DNA from: Ryuthela nishihirai
Lineage: Eukaryota > Arthropoda > Arachnida > Araneae > Heptathelidae
Reading direction: 5' to 3'
NCBI GenBank assembly: GCA_038380435.1
Contig: JAWZYU010000005.1
Span: forward strand, 34,122,001-34,186,000
DNA length: 64,000 nucleotides
The position numbers and the translations under genes are program-made. Below the pieces are notes generated by a model, which ran no database searches, had not been told where the DNA came from, and saw nothing but the letters and a program-made list of their open reading frames with translations. Positions 19,987 through 31,056 of this stretch are shown here, in pieces; position 1 is the first letter of the stretch, and every line of letters begins with the position of its first letter.

Positions 19987-21638
19987 CAGGGGCGTAGCGA
20001 AGGACTATGGTTTTGGGGACGAAGACATCGAAAATTTTCCAACTTGAAAATCAAATTTTGCCGACTGAGAAAATGATGTCTCTGTCAGGTTCGTACCTAG
20101 ATTTTCGCTAGGTGGGAGGAGGGGGGGGGAGATGTTGAGGCAATTTTAACAACTCTCCCTGCATTTTGAGATTTGACTTCCAATTTTGCCAACTAGCCAT
20201 AATTTCACAGAAATAATCCCAATGTTTACATCTCGCCTGAATTGTAGGAAGTCAGTGTGAATTTTTCAACTCCCCTTGATTTGGCCAACACTCCTTAATT
20301 TCACAAAACCAACCCCAATCTTTACATCTCTCCTAAATTTGCCAAGTCACTTCAAACTGCTCAAACTCCTCAAGATTTTGCCAAGTTTGCTCGATTTTGC
20401 CAAGTCTCCTTAATTTCACAAACCCAATCCGAATTATCACAACTCGCCCGTATTTTCCAAGTGGATTCGAATTTTGTCAGCCGCCCTAGATTTTGCTAAG
20501 TTTCCTCGATTTGTCCAACTCTTCTTAATTTCACAAAACAAATCCTAATTTTCATAACTCGCCTATAATTTTATCAAGTGGATTCGAATTTTGCCAACTG
20601 CTCTAGATTTTGCCAACTCGCCGTAATTTTACAGAAAAAATCGCAATTTTTACCTCTTCCCTGAATTTGTCAAGTCATTTCGAATTTTATCAACTCTCCT
20701 TAATTGCACAAGAAAGGCACAATTTTCACAACTCCCCTGTATTTTACCAAGTGACTTCGAATTTTGCCAACTCCCCTAGATTTTGCCAAGAGTTCTCGAT
20801 TTTTCCAACTCTCCTTAATTTCACAAAATCAATCCCAATTTTTACAACTCACTCTTTTTTTTACAACTCCCCTAGATTTTGCCAAGTTGTCTCGAATTTG
20901 CAAACTCGCCATAATTTTACAGAAAAAAAATCCCAATTTTTACATCTCACCTGATTTTTGCAGTCACTCTGAATTTTGCCAACTCCCCCAAGATTTGCCA
21001 ACTCATCTAGATATTGCGAAATTGCCTCGATTTTGCCATTACGCCATAATTTTGCAGAAAAAAGATTGCAATTTTCCCAACTCCCCACAATTTTGCCAAG
21101 TCACTCCGAATTTTGCCAACTCTCCACGATTTTCCCAAGTTACTCCGAATTTTGCCAACTCTCCACGATTTTCCCAAGTTACTCCGAATTTTGCCAAGTG
21201 CCCCTAGATTTTCCCAACTCGCCATAATTTTACAGAAAAAAATCCCAATTTTTATATCTCACCTGAATTTTGCCAACTCCCCACGATTTTGCCAACTCCC
21301 CAAGATTTTACTAAGTCATTCGGAATTTTGCCAACTCCCCAAGATTTTACCAAGTTGTCCCGTTTTTGCCAACTCACCTGTATTTTACTAAGTGGCTTCG
21401 AATTTTGCCAACTGCTCTAGATTTTATCGTCTCTCCATTTTCCAAACTGCCCTAGATTTGTCAAGTAGCCTCGATTTTGGCAACTCCCCTTAGTTTTACA
21501 AAAAAAAAAGATTACAAATTTTCACAACTCCCCTAGATTTTAAGAAGCCGCTTTGAAATTTTGCCAACTCCGAGCTACTTTTTTTTTTTTGGGGGGGGGG
21601 GGGGAGATTCCCCCCATCCCCCCATAGTTATGTCCCTG
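19987..21638. mobile_element. 1.65-kb hAT-type element made of degenerate repeats
   Basis: Ends CAGGGGCGTAGCGAAGG and CCCCATAGTTATGTCCCTG, with a perfect 8-bp duplication cgtgaagc at 19979-19986 and 21639-21646. From about 20150 to 21570 the interior is a long series of imperfect units of roughly 20-40 bases built on ATTTTGCCAACTC / ATTTTNCCAAGT with CCCTAGA or CTCGA links. There is no transposase. A G-rich run (about 21591-21605) precedes the right end. Confidence 0.9.
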
Positions 21639-21675
21639 CGTGAAGCATAAAAAGTTGAGAACCACTGCTCTAGGA

Positions 21676-22535
21676 CATGGGTGGACGTGGGTGTTGATCT
21701 GGAGTAGTAGTTCTCAAGTGCGGTCACCAGAAAATTTGAATATTTGAAATTAAAAAAAGTATTAATGATAATATTTATTTATAATACAGATTCTACGCAG
21801 AAAGAGCATTTTCAAACAAACAATATATATATATATACAGATTTCGTTATTTTATTATTAAAGCCATTCCTCGAACTAAAGGCTGCACACAATATGTGTA
21901 TAAAGATGATTGAATATTTGGTATTCAAAATGAAACTTGGAAGTTTTTACATTCTCAAACAAAAAAAATGTTTATGTGTGAGTTTATTTTAGATGTCTGT
22001 ACATACAAATTTAAATTTCGTTTTGTGTTCGTTGCCGGAAATGCGCCCACGAGCAATTAAAAAATAAATTCATACCCCAAATATTACCAAATAAATATAA
22101 TACCCTTATCTTCTTTTATAAGTATACAATTTGACGTCTATTCCATTAAGGCATTTATTTTTTTTAGAACATTAAATTATCTTCAATGCTGCATAATGGG
22201 AATTACTGTATGCGGGATATGGGAAAAGGTTTCTGTTGCCACTTGAAGAAAAAAATTATGCAGAAACATTTTATTTATTTGGTGCAAAAATTTTAATTCT
22301 TTCAATTATAATTTGAAATAAAATATTTCTTTTTTGAATTTAAAATCAATTACTGTCAAATAAGTAATGAGCGTTACAAATGACAATAGCCTGATTTCTT
22401 GTTAAAGTAAAAAAGCGTGAACTCTCTTTTTTTAAATTTGTTTATTGTTTTGTAAATTCTTTTTACGTTATATACAATATCGATGTTGCCGAAATCATGT
22501 TCTTAAATAACTTGTATGTTAACTTACATGGGATT
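21676..22535. other. AT-rich unassigned DNA
   Basis: Near 21708 the phrase AGTAGTTCTCAAGTGCGG resembles a decayed hAT end. Otherwise nothing was recognised. Confidence 0.35.
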
Positions 22536-22547
22536 CATAAGAGTATT

Positions 22548-22931
22548 GGGCGGGGGTGGCTCAGTCGGTAGCGCGCCAGGCTCGTAATCTGTAGTTCCCA
22601 GGTTCGAGTCCCAGCTGGGTCAACGTTGAGATTTATCTCCGCAAAATTCCCCGCCCTGGCCACGGTCAGTAGGGGACACCGATGGGCTTGGAAAGGCCGC
22701 CGTCCGTCGGATGGGACGTTAAGCCGTGGCCCCGTGTGCGGGAGAGCCATACCCTATTCACGTTAAAGAACACGTTGGATGGCCTTGACGGGAGGCTACC
22801 ATCTGTCTCCCAACAGATGTTCCAGTGGGTCCCCTCCCCCAACCTTCTCTGAGCCTTCGGGGTCCAAGTGACCTGGCCATCTAGCCCATTGTGTGCAAAA
22901 AAGTGCCGCTCAGAGGTAAAACAACCCAACC
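22548..22931 (+). mobile_element. SINE-A copy 7, full length
   Basis: 384 bp, intact head, B box and AACCC tail. Perfect 12-bp duplication cataagagtatt (22536-22547, 22932-22943). Confidence 0.96.
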
Positions 22932-22943
22932 CATAAGAGTATT

Positions 22944-23764
22944 ACTAACATGTAATGTATGTAACCTTATTAAAAGGTAATGTATGAGATTGAAGAATTG
23001 AAATTAGAAATTTATATTGAGAGTTCATCAATATCGAGCTTTAAAACTAGAGTGAGCAGACGCCCCAGACTCTGCTCACTACTCATAAATGTCTAGTCTC
23101 ATTTAATTTCCAGAAATCCAGGATCTTTCTCTTTAAATCTGGTCATCCTACTCATAGGCCATTCTAAAATTTAACTCTAATTACGACATTGCTCGTCCAC
23201 ACGAATATGCGACTCCTTGATATACTCTTGCCAGCTTATTTAATGCTAAAGTCACCAACCTACACAATCCAGCGGCGAAGCAATTTTGAACATTTTCGCC
23301 TTTGCAACTTTCAATGTCGACATGGCAAACGAGTTGCGAAGCTGTAGCTTTATCTTTACAACGGAAATCCGCATTCTTCCGCAATATTGACGAAATTGAG
23401 GCCATTACTGAATCTTACCAATCAAAGCAGTCCAAGTACATCCATTAAAAGATCCTGGGATATGCAGGCCACACTGGGAAATGTCATAGGTAAACAATCC
23501 TGAGCAAAACATCCTTTCTTCAGAAATCCATTCTTCAATGAGTTATGTTTCATTAACATCATGTTTCGGCAAATAGGTGAAAGATATACACAGACACATA
23601 CCAGATATGTAACGTAACCAAAAGTATTGGGATACTTCCATTTTATTGTGAAAGGAAAGCCATATTCAATAATATAAAAAACAACAACATAATTCTGAAA
23701 ATAAGCTTTTGCCAAAAACCGTCTCTGGAGATAAATTGCAAACCTCTATCAAATCTCTCTGCAC
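22944..23764. other. Unassigned DNA
   Basis: No gene recognised. A 74-codon minus frame at 23181-23405 has no motif I can name and no splice or start context that supports it. Confidence 0.35.
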
Positions 23765-24600
23765 CCAATTTTCAAAAGTAGATGCTTTCCACAGAGGTCT
23801 CACAGGAGACTCTCAGTATGGATACTCCATAGAGATCATGTCACGGTTGGGTTGTTTTACCTCTGAGCGGCACTTTTTTGCACACCATGGGCTAAATGGC
23901 CAGGTCACATGGACCCCGAAGGCTCAGAGAAGGTTGGGGGGAGGGGACCCACTGGAACAGCTGTTGGGAGACAGATGGTAGCCTCCCGTCAAGGCCATCC
24001 AGCGTGTTCTTTAACGTGCACTGAGTATGGCTCTCACACACACGGGACCACGGCTTAACGTTCCATCCGACGGACGGCGGCCTTTCCAAACACGTCGGTG
24101 TCCCCTACTGACCGTGGGCAGGGCGGGAATTTTGCGGAGATAAATCTCAACGCTGACCCAGCTGGGACTCGAACCTGGGAACTACAGATTACGAGCCTGG
24201 CGCGCTACCGACTGAGCCACCCCCGCCCCAAGAGATCGTGTCAGAGGTCTCACAGGAGCCTCTCAGTATGGATACTCCATAGAGATCGTGTCAGAGGTGT
24301 CACAGGAACCTCTCAGTATGGATACTCCATAGAGATCGTGTCAGAGGTCTCACAGGAGCCTCTCAGTATGGATACTCCATAGAGATCGTGTCAGAGGTGT
24401 CACAGGAGCCTCTCAGTATGGATACTCCATAGAGATCGTGTCAGAGGTGTCACAGGAGCCTCTCAGTATGGATACTCCATAGAGATCGTGTATGAGGAAG
24501 AGGAGACCTCAGCGAAACAACACAAGAAAGCATCCATTTCTTATTCGGAGGATCGAACTAGGCCCCTTTGATTTGTAGCTAAGCACGCTAACTGTCGGAG
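23765..24600 (-). repeat. SINE-B copy expanded into a 50-bp minisatellite and split by SINE-A
   Basis: The 3' part of SINE-B opens at about 23765; the tRNA-like head closes it (GATCGAACTAGGCCC, AGCTAAGCACGCTAAC). Between them the CAGAGGTCT-CACAGGAG block is repeated six times with a period of 50: 23793, 24243, 24293, 24343, 24393 and 24443. Unit 1 is separated from the rest by SINE-A copy 8. Confidence 0.92.
23844..24230 (-). mobile_element. SINE-A copy 8, inside the SINE-B minisatellite
   Basis: Complete reverse SINE-A. The flanks agagatcatgtca (23831-23843) and agagatcgtgtca (24231-24243) agree at 12 of 13 positions. Because this 13-mer is also part of the 50-bp repeat, duplication and repeat cannot be told apart. 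Confidence 0.93.
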
Positions 24601-25007
24601 GCTGGGAATGTGTTTAAAATTTAGAGTTTTGGGAACAAACATTTAATAGCAGCGTTGTTAGACGAAAGAATTTACCTGAAAAGTTAATATCGAACATTAA
24701 AGTTTGTTTGTGTAATGGTTTTTCAGTTTTCATCAATTTTAACGAAAAGCTTATAAGACGAGCATAACTAAATCAACATTCAGAGAGAGATATCAGCGAG
24801 ATCTTTATTTTGTTACCAGTGGCATTAGTAAAAAATTATTTTTAAAGTTAAGGAGGTTTGAATGCAGGTTTTCATTCACGCAAAATGAACTGCTTCAATG
24901 CTTTGGTAATGTGCATACATTGTACTATTATTAAGTTACAATCAAAGTCATACATTGCGGAGTTCATACATTGCGGTTCACCAATCTACTAATATCGATC
25001 ATAAGCA
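24601..25007. other. Unassigned AT-rich DNA
   Basis: No gene or repeat recognised. Confidence 0.35.
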
Positions 25008-25918
25008 CTCCAGGCTCGTAATCTGCAGTTTCCATGTTCAAGTCCCAAATGTGACTGAGTTGAGACTTATTTTCATTAATTCCCATTTTACCCTCGGTGA
25101 GAAGGGGACACCGATGGGCTTGGAAAGACAACCGCCGTCCTTCGGATGGGACGTCAAGTAGGAGAGCCACATCCCATGCACGTTATCAATAGGAAAGCCA
25201 CATCCCATGCACGTTATCAATAGGAGAGCCACATCCCATGCACGTTATCAATAGGAGAGCCACATCCCATGCACGTTATCAATAGGAGAGCCACATCCCA
25301 TGCACGTTATCAATAGGAGAGCCACATCCCATGCACGTTATCAATAGGAGAGCCACATCCCATGCACGTTATCAATAGGAGAGCCACATCCCATGCACGT
25401 TATCAATAGGAGAGCCACATCCCATGCACGTTATCAATAGGAGAGCCACATCCCATGCACGTTATCAATAGGAGAGCCACATCCCATGCACGTTATCAAT
25501 AGGAGAGCCACATCCCATGCACGTTATCAATAGGAGAGCCACATCCCATGCACGTTATCAATAGGAGAGCCACATCCCATGCACGTTATCAATAGGAGAG
25601 CCACATCCCATGCACGTTATCAATAGGAGAGCCACATCCCATGCACGTTATCAATAGGAGAGCCACATCCCATGCACGTTATCAATAGGAGAGCCACATC
25701 CCATGCACGTTAAAGAATGCAATTGGATGTCATTAATGATACGTTTCCATCTGTCTGCTCTCAATGTCAAGCGGATTCCCTTGTCTAACCTTTTCTGGGA
25801 TTCCCTTATCTAACCTTTTCTGGGATTCCCTTATCTAACCTTTTCTGGTCCTTGATTTCCTTATAACCTGGCCATTTAGCCCATTGTGTACAGAAGTGCA
25901 GCTCAGAGGTAAAAATAT
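25008..25918 (+). mobile_element. Old SINE-A copy with internal minisatellites
   Basis: Starts within the head (CTCCAGGCTCGTAATCTGC), passes a B-box remnant and the GGGACACCGATGGGCTTGG body, and ends GCTCAGAGGTAAAAAT. It is more than twice the usual length because of an 18-unit 31-bp array (25159-25716) and a 25-bp triplication (GGATTCCCTTATCTAACC at 25773, 25798, 25823). Point divergence is higher than in the full-length copies. Confidence 0.95.
25159..25716 (+). repeat. 31-bp minisatellite, 18 units, born inside a SINE-A
   Basis: TAGGAGAGCCACATCCC recurs every 31 bases from 25159 to 25686 (17 steps). The unit corresponds to the GGGAGAGCCATACCCTGTGC-ACGTTA segment of ordinary SINE-A. Units are nearly identical; unit 2 has AGGAAAGCC. 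The homogeneity suggests recent growth. Confidence 0.98.
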
Positions 25919-26384
25919 CCGTTTTCTAATAATGTTTCTTCGCGATCATTGATATTTTTCAGCAAAATTCTGTAGCTAATATCAGCTAATAATCACTATG
26001 TAGGATCTTTATGAATAGGATCTTTTATAACACAAATAATTGCTTTAAAATTGACAACTTTTTCATTTTCACAAATTATTTTTATATACTAAAGTAACTG
26101 TCGTGACAAAGGTTACATCAGTGACGGATTTTTGGGAGAGCAGACAAGGCTGCCTCGGGTCCCAAATCTACAAAAAAAGTGTACATGCTCGAATCGAAAG
26201 TAATCATGATCCTTTGAATTCAATGTACAGCAGGGAGGGGGAGGGAACTCCGTACAGCGAGATGACTTTTTTTTTGTGACCCGCCGGCAAGAAAAGAATA
26301 TTATTATTGACTACAATCGAAAACAGCAGAAACAACATATAAAACTAAGAGTTCCTTTTATATTTTTAAAAATTACTCATTAAA
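25919..26384. other. Unassigned DNA with one hAT-like end
   Basis: CAGTGACGGATTTTTGGG at about 26120 looks like a hAT terminal sequence; no matching right end or 8-bp duplication was found. Confidence 0.4.
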
Positions 26385-26578
26385 TAAATACCCCCTCAAG
26401 CAGCTGCTTGCCACAGAGGTCTGACAGGAGTCTGTCAGTTTATATGCCATAGTAGAAGGTCTGTGTGGATGGCAGGACCTCAGCAGAAAAACAACACGAA
26501 CATCCATGCCTTACCCGGGGCTCGAACCCAGGTCCCGTAGATCAGTAGAACAAGCCCGCTAACCACTCGGCCACGGGA
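26385..26578 (-). mobile_element. SINE-B copy, full length
   Basis: On the minus strand: head with A box TGGCCGAGTGGTTAGC and B box GGTTCGAGCCC, body, and tail ...GGGGGTATTTATTTA. The A box style resembles Ser/Leu tRNAs. About 195 bp. Confidence 0.93.
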
Positions 26579-27730
26579 ACATAAGTTTAATTATGTAGGT
26601 TCTTTAAATGCAATTTTTCTTATCATTGTTTAATAAATACTATTATTTCAAGATCGATATAATCACTTTTTTTTTTATTAATCCCCGTAGTTATGTATAT
26701 GATATGTGGTTTCATTGGATTTTTCAATACGGGCCTCTTAATGTTTAACTTTTTTTTTAATGGCCAGAAGAGAAAAAAAGTTTCCATACCCCGTCTGCAC
26801 AGTGTTACGTTTCTAGAGGCAGAGTTCAATGACTTTAATCTGCAGTGAAGACCCACTAACCCCTTAGTCATCTCGGATTTTTTACATATCACAAATTGCA
26901 AATGAAAACACTTGGACATGGTGAAATGATTGGATATGGTGAATGATGACCTGGATGAGGCTAGGAGTTAATGGAAAGAGAGGTATTAGTGAATCTTATT
27001 TCAATTCTTTTTTTTAGCTTAGAATGAGATCACAATTTCTGAATGTCTAAAGAAAAAGATTAATAGCAAGGCTGTTATTATCTCTCGTAGTGCATTAAGA
27101 CCGATGGTGAGTGTATTATTTTGAAAGCTAATGCAATAAATAGGCTCAATAGAGGAAATTCAAACTTTATTGAAATTGTTTGAAGCAGACTTTAGCAAAA
27201 CTATCCGGACTTTATCGAAAGATTCACAGGAAACAGGGACGACGCTGTCGCAGGTGCGACCGGTGCCACCGCACCAGCGGCAAATTTGAAAAACAAACTG
27301 ACGACCATAGCTGCAGTAAGGTTAATTGGAGAGTGTACGACTTATTTTTCAACATATTTTCAATTGCTTTTAGAAATGACATTCAGTTTAGCTAAATTGA
27401 TGATTAATATATAAGATCAGACTTGGAGAAAGGGGCTGTAGAGTAAGTTCGTTCACGGAGGCAAAATAGCAGGCCCTGACAGAAAAGCATACCTTATCAT
27501 TCCAAAAGGGTAAAAAATTCAATAATGCAGAAATAAAGTACTGCAGTATCCTTACTAATATTAATAGAAATTAATTAACAGCAATGGACTATAAATTGGC
27601 CTCAGGAATGGCCTGAGCATCAAGAGCAACGACGCAAAAAGTATTCCAATTTTTTTCCCTTTTTATTAATTACTATCTAATCTTTATGTAAAAAAATGGT
27701 TTCCATAAATGTTCTCTTCAGATATTGACA
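26579..27730. other. AT-rich unassigned DNA
   Basis: No gene recognised. A 71-codon plus frame at 27180 rich in R and C has no supporting motif. Confidence 0.35.
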
Positions 27731-27738
27731 CCCTAGGC

Positions 27739-28202
27739 CAGTGTCTCGCAAACTTTTTTACTCTGCGGCACACTAAATCTATTTTTTTCCCGCGGCACAC
27801 TGAATCTAATTTTTTTTCCGCGCCACACCTAAAAAAGAATAAAAGCAAACTCTATATAATCGTCATTATATTTGCGCTTTGTTGAAGTCATCAGCCTGGT
27901 TTTACTTGAAGATTTGCTCTCGTTCTTTAATTCATAACTCGGTGTTTGTTTTAAATATTTGTCCATTCTATGGCTTGAAATAATCAAAAATTAATACCAA
28001 AATTTGGAAAAAGCTTGATAAATACTTACAAGATCCCAGTTGATAAAATCTGAAAGATTTTTATTAAAGCACGTCGATAACACAAGTCAAGTCAAAATGA
28101 AATCTTTGGAATATCTAATGTCAATTTGAAAATCTCTCGCGGCACACTTGGAATCTCTCGTGGCACACTACTGTGCTGCGGCACACAGTTTGCGAGACAC
28201 TG
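27739..28202. mobile_element. 464-bp hAT MITE
   Basis: Ends CAGTGTCTCGCAAACTTTTT and CAGTTTGCGAGACACTG with GCGGCACAC subterminal repeats on both sides. Perfect 8-bp duplication ccctaggc (27731-27738, 28203-28210). No coding capacity. Confidence 0.96.
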
Positions 28203-28210
28203 CCCTAGGC

Positions 28211-30128
28211 AGTTGCCCGATTCGCCGCCAGTATCTCAAATCGTTCCAGACATATTTTCAGTGGCTTAGATGTTTCAAAACGAGTGTTGCCATGCTGTAA
28301 TATAAATTTACATCGCTTTCAAGTTCTTAAATAATTCGTGCAATTGTCTCAGCGTGAGAAGATTCTATTATTCGGTACACTATCGTGGCAATTTTGAAGG
28401 CTTAAGGAGATTTCAAACCGTGCATTTTTACTTCTAAATTACAAGGAAATTACTGAGAACTAGGACACTTCAAAGGCAAGGTGGATGCGGGCTCAAAGTG
28501 TCTCTTTGATTAAAGGAAGACGATAAATGTTTTGGTAAGCGCTGAGTTTAGAACAAAAATAAACTTTTCTTAAAATTATTTTTTTTATGTTTGAGAAAAC
28601 AAAGAGAACTTATTTTTTTGCGTAGTCAAGATAATAACGTTTTTTTTTATATTTACAATTCGTTCCTTTTTGTTACCTGGAAAAAAGAAACTTGAATTTA
28701 GCTTCCTTGGTTTTGATTGTTTTTATCTCCAATAAGAAAGAATTTGAGACAGATTACAACTTTGCGGTGACCAACCATTTTTTTAGCATCCACACGTTAT
28801 GGTTATATTGCAGAGGTGTCCACAGCTTAATTTCTCATAGGGCGAACGGCGATTTTCTTTCTAAACAAGGTCAGAGTGCGGAAGAATAGTAGTACCTGAA
28901 GATCTGATCGATACTAAAAAAACCTCAGATTAATTTTAAAATATGCGCCACATAAATCAGTCGTTTCTTGCTATTCTGATCTAAATCGAAAACTTCTTTG
29001 AATTTAAGAATTATCTCCCAATTAATTTTCATCCAAACATTTTAACCCACTTATAGAAAGGTCATGCCCCTCCACAAAAAAATAAAAATAAATATTCTAT
29101 ATCTCTTATGTTTACACTTATTCATTAACATAATTTTTCTGTAAATGTTCATCGTTTTGACATAATATATATGTTCAGAGTTTTAAGATTCCGTATCTAT
29201 TAGATCTAGCGGCGGATTAAAGAGGAGTTGGATGGTGAATCTCCCGCCGGGCCAAAGTCTGCAGGTGATGCCAATTTTGATCTCATATTTAGTAATAAAA
29301 TAAATAAAACTCAGCCCGGTATATGTTAATTATTTCGAAGCCTAATAAAACACTCTTTTAATTTAATCTTAGCATCAATCTGAGAAGGGACTTCGATATC
29401 TATTGTATATTACTGCAGGATGTGAATGGGAATAGGGATGAACCATGACCGAGTAACCACCCAGGGTCCAAGTTATCTTTAAATCTTTCCCAATTATGTC
29501 CACTATCTCTCTCTAAACAGCTATCGATTCTATGGCTAGCACAATTCACTCATTGATTTTCTCTGTTTTGCTACATAATTTTCCTCTGTTTTGCCATTTT
29601 CCACATCACTGCCACTGGCTGCTACATTTGCGAGTAAGGGGAATGGTATGGAAAATTGCAAATAGAATATTATTTTTGGGGTATTTTCATTCCTAGTATT
29701 TTCATAGAGATGCACTCATTTGCGTTTTAGCGTTTTTGAGTAATTTCGAAATGAAGTTGAAATTGAAATTTTTGTTAACAGGAGAGTTGTGTGATGATAA
29801 ATGAGACGATAATGCTCCCTATCCCTTTTCCCTTTTCAGTGCCCATAAAAGCAAGAATCAAATGCATCGAGGTAATGAGAAATAGGGCCAAGTTATTCCT
29901 TACATCAAGAGTCTCATTATTAGTGGTTTTCCTTAAATAGAAAATCGCAAACAAAAAAAAAATAATATAATATAAGTAGTGATGTGTCGGATCCTTACTA
30001 GAGAACAGTCTGATTTTTTAATGTAAATAATTAAAGCACTTTTATTGAAATTTTTACAGTATTATGCTAAAAAAATGTGCAACAATATTTTTATGCATAT
30101 TAATGAAATATTTTTAAGTTCATTCATG
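28211..30128. other. AT-rich DNA without recognised genes
   Basis: Nothing was recognised over 1.9 kb. GCGGCGGATTAAAG near 29210 may be an old transposon end. Confidence 0.35.
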
Positions 30129-30166
30129 ATTATGAATGATAATAATTAATTATTATCATTCATAAT
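30129..30166. repeat. 38-bp perfect palindrome
   Basis: ATTATGAATGATAATAATT is followed directly by its reverse complement, with no loop. Confidence 0.95.
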
Positions 30167-30286
30167 TACATAGCTTTAATTCAGTCCTATGAAATTATAA
30201 TTGAACAGTAATAATTATTAACTTTAGGTGCAATATAGTCCTAAATATATGTAATCATTGAAATAAGGGACCTATGATAATAAAAA

Positions 30287-30323
30287 TCATGGAATAATGG
30301 GTTTAGCGTCCATTATTCCATGA
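30287..30323. repeat. Hairpin, 14-bp arms
   Basis: TCATGGAATAATGG, nine-base loop, CCATTATTCCATGA; exact arms. Confidence 0.95.
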
Positions 30324-30490
30324 TCAACAAAAATAACGCAACAGTGGCTGTCACACTTACCATAACTATCCTTTCAAGTTAACTGTATATTACCTTTATT
30401 GTAACCCTTAGTATGAAATAAAATATTTTTAACAGCCCAAAAGTTCCAGTAAGAGAGTGAATACAAAAAAGAAGGCTCCTTGGTTAAGAG

Positions 30491-30536
30491 ATTAAACCTA
30501 CATTCACGTCCGTCAGGACGTGAATGTAGGTTTAAT
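30491..30536. repeat. Hairpin, 21-bp perfect arms, 4-base loop
   Basis: The arms begin ATTAAACCTACATTCACGT and match exactly; the loop is GTCA. It is too tight for a typical microRNA precursor. Confidence 0.95.
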
Positions 30537-30620
30537 GGCTCGTCGTGCATTTGACACCTTTGGTGTGTCATGTCATTATTCAACAGCGATCAACAATGAT
30601 TTATAATGCATCAGAAAAAA

Positions 30621-30820
30621 AATAATAAATTACCCCCTCAAGCAGCTGCTTGCCACAGAGGTCTGACAGGAGCCTGTCAGTTTATATGCCATAGTCGAAG
30701 GACTGAGAGGATGGCAAGACCTCAGCAGAAAAACAACATGCACAATCATGCCTTACCCGGGGCTCGAACCCAGGTCCCTTAGATCAGTAGCCAAGCGTGC
30801 TAACCACTCGGCCATGGGAC
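30621..30820 (-). mobile_element. SINE-B copy, full length
   Basis: AATAAATTACCCCCTCAAGC start, full body, and head GCTAACCACTCGGCCATGGG (reverse). It is close to the family consensus. Confidence 0.93.
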
Positions 30821-31056
30821 GGGAGATTAAGTAATTCAGATTCTCAGGGATATTGTTATAGTATATAAACATGAACTATTCATTTACTGCGTTTCTTTAT
30901 ATCTCATCGTGTCTAGGCTATTTTGATTTAGGGGATTATTTTGCTAATTTCTAAAATCACGTGATTTTGAAGATAAAGTTGTTGTCATGGATTCAGAATG
31001 GAAACATGAAAATGCATCAGTTGCAAAGAAGTTATCAGTTATATGTGAGTTGGAAT

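Larger units (their letters stand above)
17136..21667. mobile_element. Composite hAT MITE containing a satellite array and a nested hAT element
   Basis: Left end TAGGGGTTCTCAACG and right end GTTGAGAACCACTG, flanked by ctctaggt (17128-17135) and ctctagga (21668-21675), a 7/8 match. The unique left part (17136-17322) matches the right half of the 212-bp MITE at 3866. The right half has been amplified to 21 tandem units. A second hAT element sits in the last unit. There is no transposase. Confidence 0.88.

Noticed and set aside
22548..22620. tRNA gene (A and B boxes, CGT at the anticodon position)
   Set aside because: No acceptor-stem pairing, and the sequence continues as a SINE with AACCC tail and target duplication.
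23181..23405. 74-residue minus-strand frame with several Cys
   Set aside because: No recognisable domain, no neighbours, and length expected by chance.
25159..25716. CRISPR-like array of 31-bp repeats
   Set aside because: There are no variable spacers; the units abut each other and derive from a SINE in a eukaryotic genome.
26520..26578. tRNA-Ser/Leu-like gene on the minus strand
   Set aside because: It is the head of SINE-B, repeated in all copies, without a complete cloverleaf.
27180..27395. Cys/Arg-rich 71-residue frame (RRCRRCDRCHRTSG)
   Set aside because: C and R spacing does not fit a zinc finger I can name; single short frame without splice context.
30491..30536. microRNA precursor
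   Set aside because: 21-bp perfect stem with a 4-base loop is too short and too perfect for a typical Drosha/Dicer substrate.
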